Below the pieces are notes generated by a model. It was not told the origin of the DNA and searched no databases. It saw only the letters and a program-made list of their open reading frames with translations. A stretch of DNA of 64,000 nt from Dawidia soli (GTDB taxonomy: Bacteria > Bacteroidota > Bacteroidia > Cytophagales > Cyclobacteriaceae), in assembly GCF_018598185.1 (NCBI RefSeq), contig NZ_JAHESC010000036.1:1-64000 (forward strand), given 5' to 3'. Both the position numbers and the translations under genes were made by a program. Positions 9,771 through 21,500 of this stretch are shown one piece after another. Position 1 is the first letter of the stretch, and the number at the start of each line of letters is the position of its first letter.

Positions 9771-9795
9771 AGGTCGTTCTGCTTTGTGTTATCGG

Positions 9796-10563
9796 CTATT
9801 TCGCTACCGCCTGACCTGACCGTAGTTTTTCGCGGATCTCATTCAGCAACGAGCCCAGCGGATCGTTTTCGTCAACGTTCAGGTCATCGTCGAATACACC
9901 ATTCGCCAGCTGCGATGCATACTCGAGGTTCAGCGTCAGCTTGTTTGTAATTTCTTCCACGGCCACAATGTTCCGCGCATTTTCACGCGTCCGTCTATTG
10001 AGATCGTGCGCCCAGAGGCAGCAGATGAAAAGAATAATGACGGCCAGAAAGCAATGAATAATAAAGGTGGTCAGGTCCATGAACTCGAGCTGCGAGAAAT
10101 ACACCACATTTTCGGTCCCCGTCGTAGCGCTTTGCCATTGCAGGTAGCCGAATATCGCGTGGTGAATAACGATCACAAGCGTCAACGGTATCTGCGCTTT
10201 CCAGTTCTGATACGTGATCATCAACGTAGCGCCGATAAAAGCAAAGAAGTGCATCTCAAACATGCCGTGCATCTGGTAGATGAACTGTCCCATGAAAACG
10301 CCCACCGCGGCGCTCGCAACGTATTGGATCACGGTGCCTCCCGGAAATAATTTCTTCGTGATAAAATAGAGTGCAAGCATCAACCCTCCCACGGAGATCG
10401 CGACAAACCAGGTGTCGTAATACGACGCGATCACCAACCCGAAAATAAAATAACCGATGAGGAACAGATCGATTATCTTGTTCGATCGTTCGCGGATCTT
10501 CTCGATAAAACGGTTTGCGTAAGCTTGATCTTTGTTCTTTAAAATGTTCGTGGCAGGCGTCAT
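9796..10563 (-). CDS. Multi-pass membrane protein resembling the sensor half of a chemoreceptor or cyclase
   Basis: A 255-residue protein with about six hydrophobic segments between residues 35 and 200. The segment HGMFEMHFFAFIGATLMITY followed by NWKAQIPLTLVIVIHHAIFG resembles the His-rich integral-membrane input domain found in some methyl-accepting chemotaxis and GGDEF proteins. The C-terminal 55 residues (EEITNKLTLNLEYASQLANG) look like a short HAMP-like or adaptor helix, but no methyl-accepting, kinase or cyclase output domain follows before the stop. It is either a stand-alone input module or a truncated receptor. It is the last gene of a three-gene cluster, 5 bases after the thioredoxin-like gene. 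Function is unknown. Confidence 0.6.
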   Translation of the reverse strand: MTPATNILKNKDQAYANRFIEKIRERSNKIIDLFLIGYFIFGLVIASYYDTWFVAISVGGLMLALYFITKKLFPGGTVIQYVASAAVGVFMGQFIYQMHGMFEMHFFAFIGATLMITYQNWKAQIPLTLVIVIHHAIFGYLQWQSATTGTENVVYFSQLEFMDLTTFIIHCFLAVIILFICCLWAHDLNRRTRENARNIVAVEEITNKLTLNLEYASQLANGVFDDDLNVDENDPLGSLLNEIREKLRSGQAVAK

Positions 10564-10568
10564 GTCCT

Positions 10569-11216
10569 TTACTGGTTAAATAAATTTGAAAGGAGGAATT
10601 CTCCATCCGGGGTATCAGACGGTAATTCACATCCGTAAGGCAGCGTGAGCTCGTGTTGGACAAAGACCGGCAGCGGCCTATGCGCCACCAGGCTATCCAA
10701 CGCGATATCGACAAATCGTGTTTGTTTATGGGTACAGAATCGTGATTTATTATAATTACCTTTAAAATAGATCCGCGAAGCATCATTCAAGATCACGGCT
10801 TGTGGCGTAGCATAGATCCCACACATATCGGAGATCCGGCCATCCCTGTCGGCGATCACCGGCACGTCCAGTGCATATTTCGCGTTGAACTCATCCCGTG
10901 CATCGTCATCGTCCGTTTGAAGGATCACAAAAAAGTCAACCTGCTCATTATACTCCCGTACCAGCGCCCTGAATTCGTTCATATTAAATTTCGAGCACGG
11001 ACAACGCGGATTGAAAAAATGAAGGAGCGTCGATCTGTCAGAGGAGATGCCCCAGGCCGCAAGATCGATCTCCGCACCGAGCGGCACGTCGACAAACCCG
11101 TCGGGAACCGGCGTTGGCGTAGCGTACCTGAGCTCGTGTTGCCAGAATATAAAGCCGACCGATAACATCACGATCAGGATGATAAAGGCCAATAACATCG
11201 TCTTACGAAACTTCAT
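10569..11216 (-). CDS. Membrane-anchored thioredoxin-fold protein (DUF6436-like)
   Basis: A 215-residue protein with one N-terminal transmembrane anchor (about residues 7-25) and a soluble domain that starts like a thioredoxin/AhpC fold: STLLHFFNPRCPCSKFNMNE places a CPC(S) motif after the first strand, followed by FFVILQTDDDD and a later cis-Pro-like ATPQAVILND segment. Only the first two cysteines of the motif are close together (C-P-C), so the classical CxxC is altered and redox chemistry is uncertain. It probably faces the periplasm. It overlaps the upstream small gene by 4 bases (ATGA), indicating coupled translation. Confidence 0.65.
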   Translation of the reverse strand: MKFRKTMLLAFIILIVMLSVGFIFWQHELRYATPTPVPDGFVDVPLGAEIDLAAWGISSDRSTLLHFFNPRCPCSKFNMNEFRALVREYNEQVDFFVILQTDDDDARDEFNAKYALDVPVIADRDGRISDMCGIYATPQAVILNDASRIYFKGNYNKSRFCTHKQTRFVDIALDSLVAHRPLPVFVQHELTLPYGCELPSDTPDGEFLLSNLFNQ

Positions 11217-11452
11217 TTCTCTGCAAACGGGAGCTCTTTCTGATAGCGTTCTTTTATAGACAGGCTGATGGTCCGAACAATCTCGGGATTAAGAACAGTT
11301 TCATCCGTAAATTTTGATGGAGTCACATTATGCTTGATAAAAACCTTCATGTTTTGCATGACAATGATCTGCCAGCTCAGGGGTGGAAGATTTTGATTGA
11401 CCCAATCGACAATCACCTTGGCGGGGACATCCATTACTACCGGTTGTTTCAT
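11213..11452 (-). CDS. Small hypothetical protein
   Basis: This 79-residue protein has no signal peptide or membrane segment and no motif I recognise. It starts MKQPVVMDVPAKVIVDWVNQ and is hydrophilic and helical at the C-terminus. Its stop overlaps the start of the thioredoxin-like gene by 4 bases, which supports it as a genuine gene and first of the cluster. The 177 bases upstream, before the PorP/SprF stop, would contain the promoter; they are AT-rich and I see no further gene there. Confidence 0.55.
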   Translation of the reverse strand: MKQPVVMDVPAKVIVDWVNQNLPPLSWQIIVMQNMKVFIKHNVTPSKFTDETVLNPEIVRTISLSIKERYQKELPFAEK

Positions 11453-11629
11453 AAAATAAAAATGTAAAATACGAATATTATACCCGCATCAGGAACAGAA
11501 AAACAGACACGTGTGTAATATTTACCTCCTAAAGGTATTGAATTGATAACATCGCAACACCAGGCTGTCAGATATATAATTACACATATAACGGTATCAA
11601 TCTATGACACTTATTTTTATTCTTGTTTT

Positions 11630-12559
11630 TCAGTAGTACGAAGGGCATTCTATTCCCCTATGCCATCGATCGATTTTGATCCGATAGTTTACCATGATCT
11701 CGTGTGTACTGTTTGAATAACGCCGTAGCGCAGACGTGGTAAAATCACTGGCATACCCCACGTGAAAGTTCTCATTGAGTTGTAATTCAAATAAACCTAC
11801 AACCGAATCATCCAGGCGATACGATGCCCCCAGCCCGACGACATTGTAAAACACCGTCGTCAGGTTAAGATCAAAGCTCAGCGGTGCCTTCTCCTGGAAG
11901 CGGATCAGCGCTGAGGGTGTTACCTTGACATTTGTCGAAACCTTTTGCGTGAACCCGGCGGTAAGGTAATAATACCGATACTGGCGCGCGGAACTCGAAA
12001 ACACCTTCGCATTGATCACCCTGTTGTTCAGGACGTACGGAACCGACAACCCCGCATAGAACGCATGATGCTTTAAGAACAAACCGCCACCAAAATTCCA
12101 GGTCATGTTCCGGTCCACGACCCCATAGTATGGATCCGTCTGATCCCGCGGCGTGAGCTTGCCAAAATCGGATTTCAATTCGTTGAATCCCCCCTGCAAG
12201 CCAAACGACAGATACGACTTCGAATTGAATCTCGATATCGGCAACTTATAAGAGTACAGAAGATACAACGTATTTTCCGTGTGTATCCCGATCTGGTCGT
12301 TGCCGGCCAGTATACCCAGTCCTACCCGGTTTTGTTTAAAGCCGGAGCTGGCGCTGAAGGTAAATGTCTTCGGCGCGCCGGGAAAGTTCACCCATTGGTT
12401 CCTATAAATGGCGGTTGCGCTCAGCTGCACCTGCGTGCCCGCGTACGCCGGATTGATCACCAAAGGATCAAACATGTACAGTGAATTGATAGGGCGTTGC
12501 TGTGCCGATGCCGTCAGCGACATCAACCCGCCGATGATTATGGCTGTGATCTTTTTCAT
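11630..12559 (-). CDS. PorP/SprF family type IX secretion outer-membrane protein
   Basis: This 309-residue protein has a cleavable signal (MKKITAIIIGGLMSLTASAQ) and the hallmark start of the mature family, SLYMFDPLVINPAYAGTQ. The rest alternates like a beta-barrel (HAFYAGLSVPYVLNN, FELQLNENFHVGYA). SprF of Flavobacterium johnsoniae is required for secretion and surface attachment of the giant adhesin SprB. This gene's start overlaps the stop of the giant upstream gene (TGATG at 12557-12561), so translation is probably coupled and the two products are a likely cargo/partner pair. The family assignment is firm; the pairing is inferred from gene order. Confidence 0.92.
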   Translation of the reverse strand: MKKITAIIIGGLMSLTASAQQRPINSLYMFDPLVINPAYAGTQVQLSATAIYRNQWVNFPGAPKTFTFSASSGFKQNRVGLGILAGNDQIGIHTENTLYLLYSYKLPISRFNSKSYLSFGLQGGFNELKSDFGKLTPRDQTDPYYGVVDRNMTWNFGGGLFLKHHAFYAGLSVPYVLNNRVINAKVFSSSARQYRYYYLTAGFTQKVSTNVKVTPSALIRFQEKAPLSFDLNLTTVFYNVVGLGASYRLDDSVVGLFELQLNENFHVGYASDFTTSALRRYSNSTHEIMVNYRIKIDRWHRGIECPSYY

Positions 12560-15500
12560 CAGTGTACTAATTCAAGGTACCCGTATACCGGCTTCGAGCC
12601 ATCGCGTTTGTCGATTATATAGAAATACGTGCCGTCCGGAAGCTCATTTCCAAGCGCGTAAAGTCCTCTTTCACCGATGCCTCTGAACACCACATCGACA
12701 TTATTATAGCCGTCCGCTTCGTAAACCTTCACCCCCGATCGGTTGAATACCTTTACATTGTTCGACGGGAAATTCTGGATACAATCGATCGTCCAGAAGT
12801 CGTTCCGATTGTCGGCGTTAACCGACACCAGGTTGTAGGAAAGGATCTCCGTGCCCACCGCTACGCGTGATTCGCCTTCGCATCCCTCCGAGCTGATGAA
12901 TTGAGCGATGTAAACACCGGTGAACAGATCATACGTGGCCGGCCCGCTGCCGACCTGTAAACCGCTCTCCTCGTTGAACCACGTAACATCCGCCAGGGTC
13001 ACTTCGTCTCCGTTCACGAGTCCCAGCAGTACACTTCCCGTGGGTGTCAGGCAGTATGAGGGCGTGCTCGTCAGGTTCACGATCGGTGTCTTTCGCCAAT
13101 CGGGAACAGTAATCGATGCAGGCAGCGAAACACACCCCGTCACATCGTCGGTGGCGGTGACCGAATACGCGCGAATGTCGCGACCGGTGTAGTCTACACC
13201 CGTAAAGTCATGCACCCCCTCGATATACCAATCGAAAGAATAGCCAACCGTTACGCCATCGACATCTACCGTTACCCATCCGTTCGGCGTGATACAGTTT
13301 GAGCGGCCCTGCACCAACGACGGATCCGGTGCGGGCGGCGTCACCGTACCATCGGTTATCGCACCGGTAGAATCGGCAAAGCAGAACGTGGTACTGTTGG
13401 TAACGCGTACCGTATACGCCCCGGTGGTCTTTCCGATAAGTGTATTAAAATTTGTCAGCACCGGGTCCAGGGCTTCGTCACCCTGATACCAGGCAAAAGA
13501 GTATCCTCCCACCTGGCCACCGTCGGCCGTAGCCGTCAGCTGGCCGTTCGCCCGGAGCGGATCGCAATTCGTAAGCGGATTGTCCTGAACGATCGCGATC
13601 GTCGGCGGCGTTCGGTCATCCTGGATATGGGTGGAGTCGATCGTCACACAGCCGGTATTGAGATCCGTCAAACGCACCGTATACGCTCCCTCTGCCAACC
13701 CCGCGCGCAGGAAGTTGGACGTGTATGTCGGAAACTGCGGATCGTTCGCCATGGGGCCGAGATCCGGATTGTTGATGTCCGCCGGAGGCGCTCCTGCATA
13801 GAGATCCGCCTGGTAACTGTACGGGAACGGGTAATTATTGAGCGGGTTCGAAAGGTCAATCGGGAACGGTACGCCGCTGGCGAAGAGCGAGCCGTCGGCA
13901 ATATCGCATCGCGTCCGCGCGCTGGTGGAGAGCGCCAGCTGCGGCAGGAAAAGCGGCGACGCATCCGGAACAATAAACATCGCCGTACTGCTACAGTTCG
14001 TGGTAACATCCAATACCGTCACGGAATAGTGATGCGCCTTCAGGTTGGAGATGGTGGAATTGGCCGGCGCTCCAAAAAGCAACGGAGGCGTACCGTCCAA
14101 CGACCGATACCATTCAAACCTATAATTCGCATTTGCGCTGGTTTGCCCGTTGTCTACCGTGGCCACCAATCTGGCGGAACCGTCTACCGAGGGCTCGCAC
14201 TTGACCTGCGGCAGCGTCTGTGTAATGTCCACATCCGGATATACGATGTCGGCAGAGTCGATCACGGCTTCCACCGGCGACGATTCGCAGTTGGTCGTCA
14301 GATCGCGCACTGTCACAAAATACCGGTCGGGCAGCTGGTCCGGCAACAAGGCCTGCTGATAGGGAACGTTGCCGGCATCGGCCAGCGGCGTGCCGGGGTA
14401 TGTTCCCTTGAACCAGCTGTAGTCGAAATCAGCATCCAGCTGTGCGGCATCGCTTATGGTGGTGGTGCCGCCGATGGTAATTTTTACCACTTGTGCCGTT
14501 CCCGAAGGGAAGCAATTCACCGGATCGACCACATCGATGTCCACGATATTGGGAAGGCTCATCGACAGGTCGAGCTTCAACTCCATTCCCCTTTCAAAGA
14601 AGCATCCCGTCGCGGCATTGTCGATGCGCACCGAATATACTCCTTCCGGTGCACGGTTGAGCGTGCTTACCGGGTTTACATAGTCTTCTGTGGTGGCCGG
14701 ATCCAGGCCGCCGCCGTTCAAAGTCCAGGTGAAAGCATACACATCCGTCACACCATCCTTGTCGCCATCCAGGCTACCGTCTCGTTCAATCGCGGTGGCG
14801 ACCAGCTGGCCATTGGGCAACGCGCCCACACAGTTGGATGCCGGTGTAAACGCAAACGACACATCCGGCGCTACGCTCTTATCAAGGATTTCCCGGCGCA
14901 GCGGCGCCGATTCACAACCAAAACCGGGACTGCCCAGAATGCGCCTGGCTTTTACATAGTAGGTGCCGGCTTTAATCGTCGGCATCGTCGTCGTATTCAG
15001 GTCGAAACGATTGATGCCGCTCGCCGACGCAAGGGTATTTCCCGCCACCGGCGAATCCTTATACCAGGTAAAATCAAACTCGGTAAAGGGACGCGTGTTG
15101 TCCGTACCGACGGCCACTTCCGTTACCACTATACGGCCGTCATTCAAACAGACGAGCTGGTCCGTAACCAATGCATCGACCGTTGTGACCGGGATCAGCG
15201 ACCGCGTAATCGTTGTCGATACATCCGTAAAGCAGCCGCTGACCTCATTGGTCACACGAACCACATAGGTATCGTCGCGGAGCCCGCTGAATTTATCGGC
15301 CGCACCATCCTGTCCGGCGTTGACCACCGGCGCAGGGCTGAGGGTAGCGGTACGACTATAGGTGTAGGTCGCCACCGGTGCGGGCGTTGGCATCGCCCCG
15401 GGATTATCCACATCGACCGTCAGGGCGCCTTCAAAGAACACCGGGTCACACGACGTGTTTGTCAGCGGCGTCAGCCGGGCCACCGGGTCGAAGCTCATGT

Positions 15501-18500
15501 CGATAATATCCTTCCGCAACGGCGCCGAAATGCAACCAGACCCCGGGCCGCCCGCCGTACGCCTGGCCGTAACGTAATACCGGTTCGCCAGCAGCTGCGA
15601 GTACTCGCCGGCATTCGTTCCCGGCAGTAACGCTCCGCCGGTAATGGCATCGCCCAGATCGTCTTTCAGGGCCGCGGTGCTGGGGTCGGCTTTTGTCCAC
15701 GTGAACACAAAATCTCCGAAGGCCGCATCGGCCGGCACATAGCTATCCGTTGCACCGACATCGATGCGCGTTACCGTCACGCTTCCGTCGGGATTGCAGA
15801 TAACCTGGTCCGTCACCTCGGCCGAGGCGATGATGATCGGAACAGACGAGCGCAGAATCCGGGTTGCGGCATTTACAAAACAGCCGCTGGTATTGTTGGT
15901 GATGCGCACAGAGTAGTCTCCGTCCTTTAACCCGGTAAAAGATTCCGTATCGGAATATACCGCGCCATCGGCGGGCACAGAAGGTTCTGTGGTCGTCCAG
16001 TCATAGGTATAGTTGAGCGGCGCCGGGCCGGAGCCCGCATCGGTCACCTTCACCTGAATGCCGCCTTCAAAACCACCCACCGTCTCACACGACGTGTCGT
16101 TTGACGGCGACAAGACCGCGTTCGGGTTCCTGCGCTGATCGCCCACCTCCACGCGCAGCGGCGCAGACTCACATCCCGATCCCGGGGCGCCGACAATTCG
16201 TTTCGCTTGTACAAAGTATACACCTACGCCCATGGCCGGGTATTCACCGGCATTCGTTCCGGCCACCAATTGCGGTACCTGGATCCTGGCCGCGGCATCG
16301 TCGGTCAGGAACCCCGTTGCCGGCAGCGGGCTGTCCTTAAACCAGGAGTATGAGAAGTTGGTAAAGAACTCGGCATCTGTACCGCGCACAAAGCTCGTGG
16401 GGCCTACATCGACCTGTGTCACCGTAACGCTGCCGTCGGCGATACACAAAATCTGCGGTGCCGAAGCGGCGTTTGCGATGATGATCGGAACGAATGCCGG
16501 TGTAATGGTAGTCGAACCGGTCGTCGTACAGCCGCTGGCATTGTTTGTCAACTCGAGCGTATACCCGCCGTCGTTCAGGCCGGTAAAATTATCATCCGCG
16601 CCTACCCCGTCACCATCAGACGTTGCCGGCGGCGCTATGGCCGTGGCGGCCACCACCCAGTCGTACGTATACGCCGCGCCGGGAAGCGGATTGACCGAAC
16701 CCGGCGAAGTTACCGTTACGTTAACCGTGCCTTCAAAATTAGTATCACAGGCGGTATTGGAAGTGGGCGCCAGGGTAAAGACCGGCTTGACCGTTTTGTC
16801 CATTATATCCACGCGGAACGGCGCGCTAAAACATCCTACACCCCCCGTGGCACCGGCGTTGACTTTATTGGCGACGACGTAGTAAGAGCCCGCTGTTACC
16901 TTCGCCGAAGGCAATGGCGCGCCGACGTTGGAGAGTATCTCTCCTCCTTTCGCTGCCGTACTATTTCCGTTGGCGCTCAACACACGCGAGGCGACCGTAA
17001 GCCCCGCGTCGGTATACCAGTCAAAACGGTAATCCCCCAGATCATCAGCCGGACCATGGACGATCGCGATCGACCGCACCTCTATCTGTGCATTTGTTTC
17101 AAGCGACGCTTCGCAGAACAGCGCATCCCGGCTGACCACATCGCCGTCGACCAGCTCGGCCACGGCCGGCTGATTTGGAATGGAGATCAACCGCTCGGCC
17201 ACGCAACCGTTGGACGATGTTACCCGAACGGTATATTCCGGCACTTCCGTATCCGGGCGCAAACCGTTGATCGTGGCCGTCTCGGGAGCACCGGCCGTTG
17301 GGTCCGGGGCAACATAAGGGCCCGTTAGTACCGTGCCGCCCCAGCCCACCGGTGCCGGCAGCACATCCAGGGAATAGGTAAAGCCCGTGGTCACATCCGC
17401 CGGGTTCCGGTTGATCGCAACCTGTGCGGAACCGTCGGCAGCATTGGTATCACAGGAAGTATTGGCCGACAAAGCGCCATTCAGCGTAATGACCGGCGCC
17501 AGGGCCTGAGACTTCACTTCCACCACTTCGTACACCGGGCAGTTCGGCGCAAAGCCCTGTCTTACCTCGACGGTATACATGCCCGGCGCGAGCGAAGCAT
17601 AGGTAATCGGATTCGGATTGCCCGGCGCAGGGCCGATATCCGGTCCGACCTGATTCGCTGCCAACGGATTTTCTCCCGTGTAGAATCGATAGATATAGTC
17701 ATCGATCGTTTTGCCAACGGCCAGGCTGGTAACCGTCGCTTCCACGGCACCGTTGCCGACATCATACGGACAGATCGTAGACGGGGTCACCACCGGCGTC
17801 ACGACATGGGCATTCTGGAACGGCAGGAAAATCGTTTCGTAATTACCACATCCGTTTCCTCCGTCCAGGATCACCAGCGTGTAAAGATCGGAATTAAGTC
17901 CCGTGATCTGATCAGACGCACCACCGCCGAGGTTTTGATCAAAGGCAGCCGCCGGATTAAAGACCGGAGGATTATTAAAAAAGTTGACGCTGTCATTCAG
18001 CGGACCACCCCTGAACCACGCATAGTCAAACGTAGGCCCTTCGCCGCCCGTCAGTGTCGCCGTCATCGCCCCGCCCCCCACAGCGCAGTGCGCGGGCCGC
18101 ACGTCGATCGAAATGGCCAGGGTTGTTTTTTCGGTATTGTCCGCCACCTGCCGGCTTACCGGCTGGGAAACACAGCGGGTCGCATTGTCTTTCGCTACAA
18201 CCGTGTAGGTACCGGGAATCAGGCTGAGATATTTACCATCGTCCACGCCGGTGGCATCGGCGTGGTCGATCACATCCTCCGCCACGGTCGTTTGGTTCAA
18301 CCCTTTCTCATTCAGCCAGTAGAATGTATAACCGTTTTGCACACCGCCCACGTCCGCGAGCGCCGCACCGTTGGGAAAATCACAGCGTGTCACGTCAGCG
18401 CTTACCGCCGCCGCAACAACCGGATAGGTAATGACCTCCGGCAGGAAAACCGTCTCCGTATTGACACAACCGGTTAACAACCGAACCACCTCTACCGTGT

Positions 18501-21500
18501 AGAACAGGTTTCCCTTCAGACGGTTAACCTGCCCGTTGATCGCGGTTGTCGTCGTGACGGCAGTTCCCGGCGTCACGATAGGGTTGCTGCGGTTAAACCA
18601 GTTGACGTCGTACAACGATGACGAGCTCTCCGTCGCCGATCCGCCGATGGCGGTCTCATCGACCGTCGCGGTGAGCATGCCGTTGGGATTCAGATCATCA
18701 CACGATGTTTGGTTAACCGGTGTGACGCTGATCGGTGGCGTAAAGAAATTATTTTTTACCTCTATCGAAACGATCTCCGATGTACAGCCGATCTCATCGA
18801 TTGTTACACTGGCCGAATAGAACCCGAAGGGCAACGCGCCCATGTTTCCTACGGTCGTCTGCGCCGGTATGTGCGGCGGCAGCGGCGCCCCGGTATATTC
18901 ACCGTTGAACCATTTGTACACCAGGGTTTGTGCCCCCGTATACGCTCCGCTATACGTCAGCGACAGCTGCTGCACGCTGCCATTCTCCGACACCCCTGCA
19001 ATGCCGGGGTCACAAATGGTATTCGGCGTTGCCGACAATGTCAGCACGGGTTTAACCTGAGCGTCCGGCAATTCTACCGCAAACGTATTTTTGCAACCGT
19101 CGTTGGTATTCGTGACCAGTACATTATAAAATTTACCGATCGCTCCCTGCAGCGTGTCGGCACTCACCGCACCGCCGGCAATAAGCTGCCCCGCTTGCGT
19201 CAGACCGCTGCGCCAGGCAAATGTATACCCGCCGAACGGCGACATATTTCCGTCCACCTCGTCAACCTGCACCAGGCCGTTGGCTTTTGCCGGATCGCAG
19301 TTCGTAGAAGGCACCGCGCTTGCCGCGATCACGGGCAATACTTGCGCCGGCGTAACCTGCGCAACAACCTCCGGCGATTTACAGCCGGTAGGAACATGCG
19401 TGACAACCGCTGTATAAAAGCTGCTGTCGCGTTCGATCAGGTCCGGCCCTGTTACACCGGCGATCACCGCGCCCGTCTCCTGGTCTGTCCATACATACGT
19501 GAAGGTTTGAGGAACGCCCACATCCGCCAGGTTGGCGATGGTCGCCGCCACCGTTCCGTTAAAGGGTTTATTGGCAACCGCCGGATCACAAATGGAGTTC
19601 GGTGTTGCCGACAGTTGCAGTACCGGAAGCACGCGCGCATCGCCGATCTCCTTCGTATCCGTCATCTGGCAACCGTCCAGCTGGTTGGTGACCAATACCG
19701 TGCGGAATACACCGACACCGCCCTGTTGATTGATAATAGAAGGCGCGGTGGCGCCGGCAATAGTACTGCTCAGATCCGCCCCATCATGCCATTGGTATAT
19801 AAACGGCGCGCCAAGGCCGGATGCAGCGCCGGCCGTCACGCTGTTGATCACCACGCGGCCGTTTCCGCCTACCGGCGGGCAGTTGGTGGAAGGATCGGCA
19901 TCGGCATCGATCACGATCGGTACCTTCGCGGGTATCACGTCGATGTTTGCCGGCGCCGAAACGCACCCTGTAGGCTGATGCGTAACAACGCCTGTGTAGC
20001 TGCCATTGTTGAGAAGTGAGATCGTGGCGTCGGTGTCGGCTATGGCCGATCCGGCCGTGGTGTTGGTCCATGCAAAGACAAAGGTAGGGTCGACAAACTG
20101 ACTTTCAGCCGCGTTGGTAATAGTCGCCCGTACTTCGCCGTTGAATTCACGACGGGGAACCGTAAGGGTCGGATCGCAGATCGTATTCGGATCTGCCTCC
20201 AACGCTAAAATCGGCAAAAGCCTGTTGTCGGAAACGAGCTGTGTGTTCGTACTTCGGCAGCCATCATTCGTATTGGTCACGCGCACCGTGCGGAACACGC
20301 CTATACCGCCTTGTATGCCGTCCAGGCGCGCGCCCGTCGCTCCTGGTATCGGCGTTGTTTCGTCAACGCCGTTAAACCACGCAAATACAAAAGGAGAACC
20401 CGTGCCGGAGGTGGCGCCGGAGGTTACATTCGTAACAACCATCGATCCATTCGGTGCCGTGGTACAGTTCGTTGACGGTACCGGGTTGGCCGTGATCGTT
20501 GGAATAATCCGTTCATCGTCCACGAGGCCTGTCTCCGGCGCGGCCGTACATTTCAAATCCGTCCGGCTCACCACCACGGTATAAAAACCGCTGTCAAGCC
20601 CGGCCAAAGAATTTCCGACCTCGGGCCTCGGCGCGCCTACGGCCGACGTGCCGGTATACCAGGTAAAGCTGTAGTTCGTAAAATCGGTCACAGGGCTGCC
20701 GCCAAACGTAACAGACGCAGACACCGCGCCCGAAAACGCCTTGCCGGCCAGCACCTCGTCACAAATGCCGTTGGGCGTAAGCGCCAGGATGACCTCGGGA
20801 ATGTTGATGATCTCCTGAACGACCGTATCCGCCACGGCGGTACATTGAAACGCCGATGTAATCCTGACCGTGTACGACTGTCCGCCGCCTTTAACGCTCT
20901 CGGCTATGCTTCCATTCGTTCCTGAAACAGTTTTATGTGCGTTCTGAGGCAGTGTATTTTGTCCCTCGAACCATTGGAACGTAAAGTCGGAAGCGCTTTG
21001 AGGAACGCCGCCGATCAGCGCTACCGCTTGCAATCTTCCGTTCGGTGCTTTCGGATCGCACGACGTTTGAGGCGCCAGCTGCGAGAGCGCGACAGAGGGC
21101 ACCACGGTTTCGTTTTTAACCTCGGCTACAAAAGGAACCGATTTACATTGCGTAGCCTTATTGATGGTTTCCACCTCGTAGAATCCGGCCGCCAACCCCG
21201 TTCGGGTGGGGCCCGTTCCGTTTGCCGGCGGAAGTATACTTCCGCGGGAGCCGTCGGCGATGTTATGGAAATACCAGTTGAACGTAAAATCCGCCGCGTT
21301 TTGAAGAACGCCCTGCAGGAGTGCCTGTGCGGTAACCGATCCGCTGCCCAGGTTCGCGCAATTCACGACAGGCGTAGACGTCGCCGTGACCGTGGGCTCG
21401 AAGGCCAGGTCGTTCACCACGGCCGATGCGGTGGTCATACAACCGTTTCGTGTCACCACAACCGTATAGTTGTTACCGATCAGGTTCGACGCCGTAGCCG

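Noticed and set aside
13627-15630. Long plus-strand open frame of 667 codons inside the giant adhesin gene
   Set aside because: It is antisense to the giant gene, Arg/His-rich and without domain logic; GC-rich coding DNA often leaves such mirror frames open.
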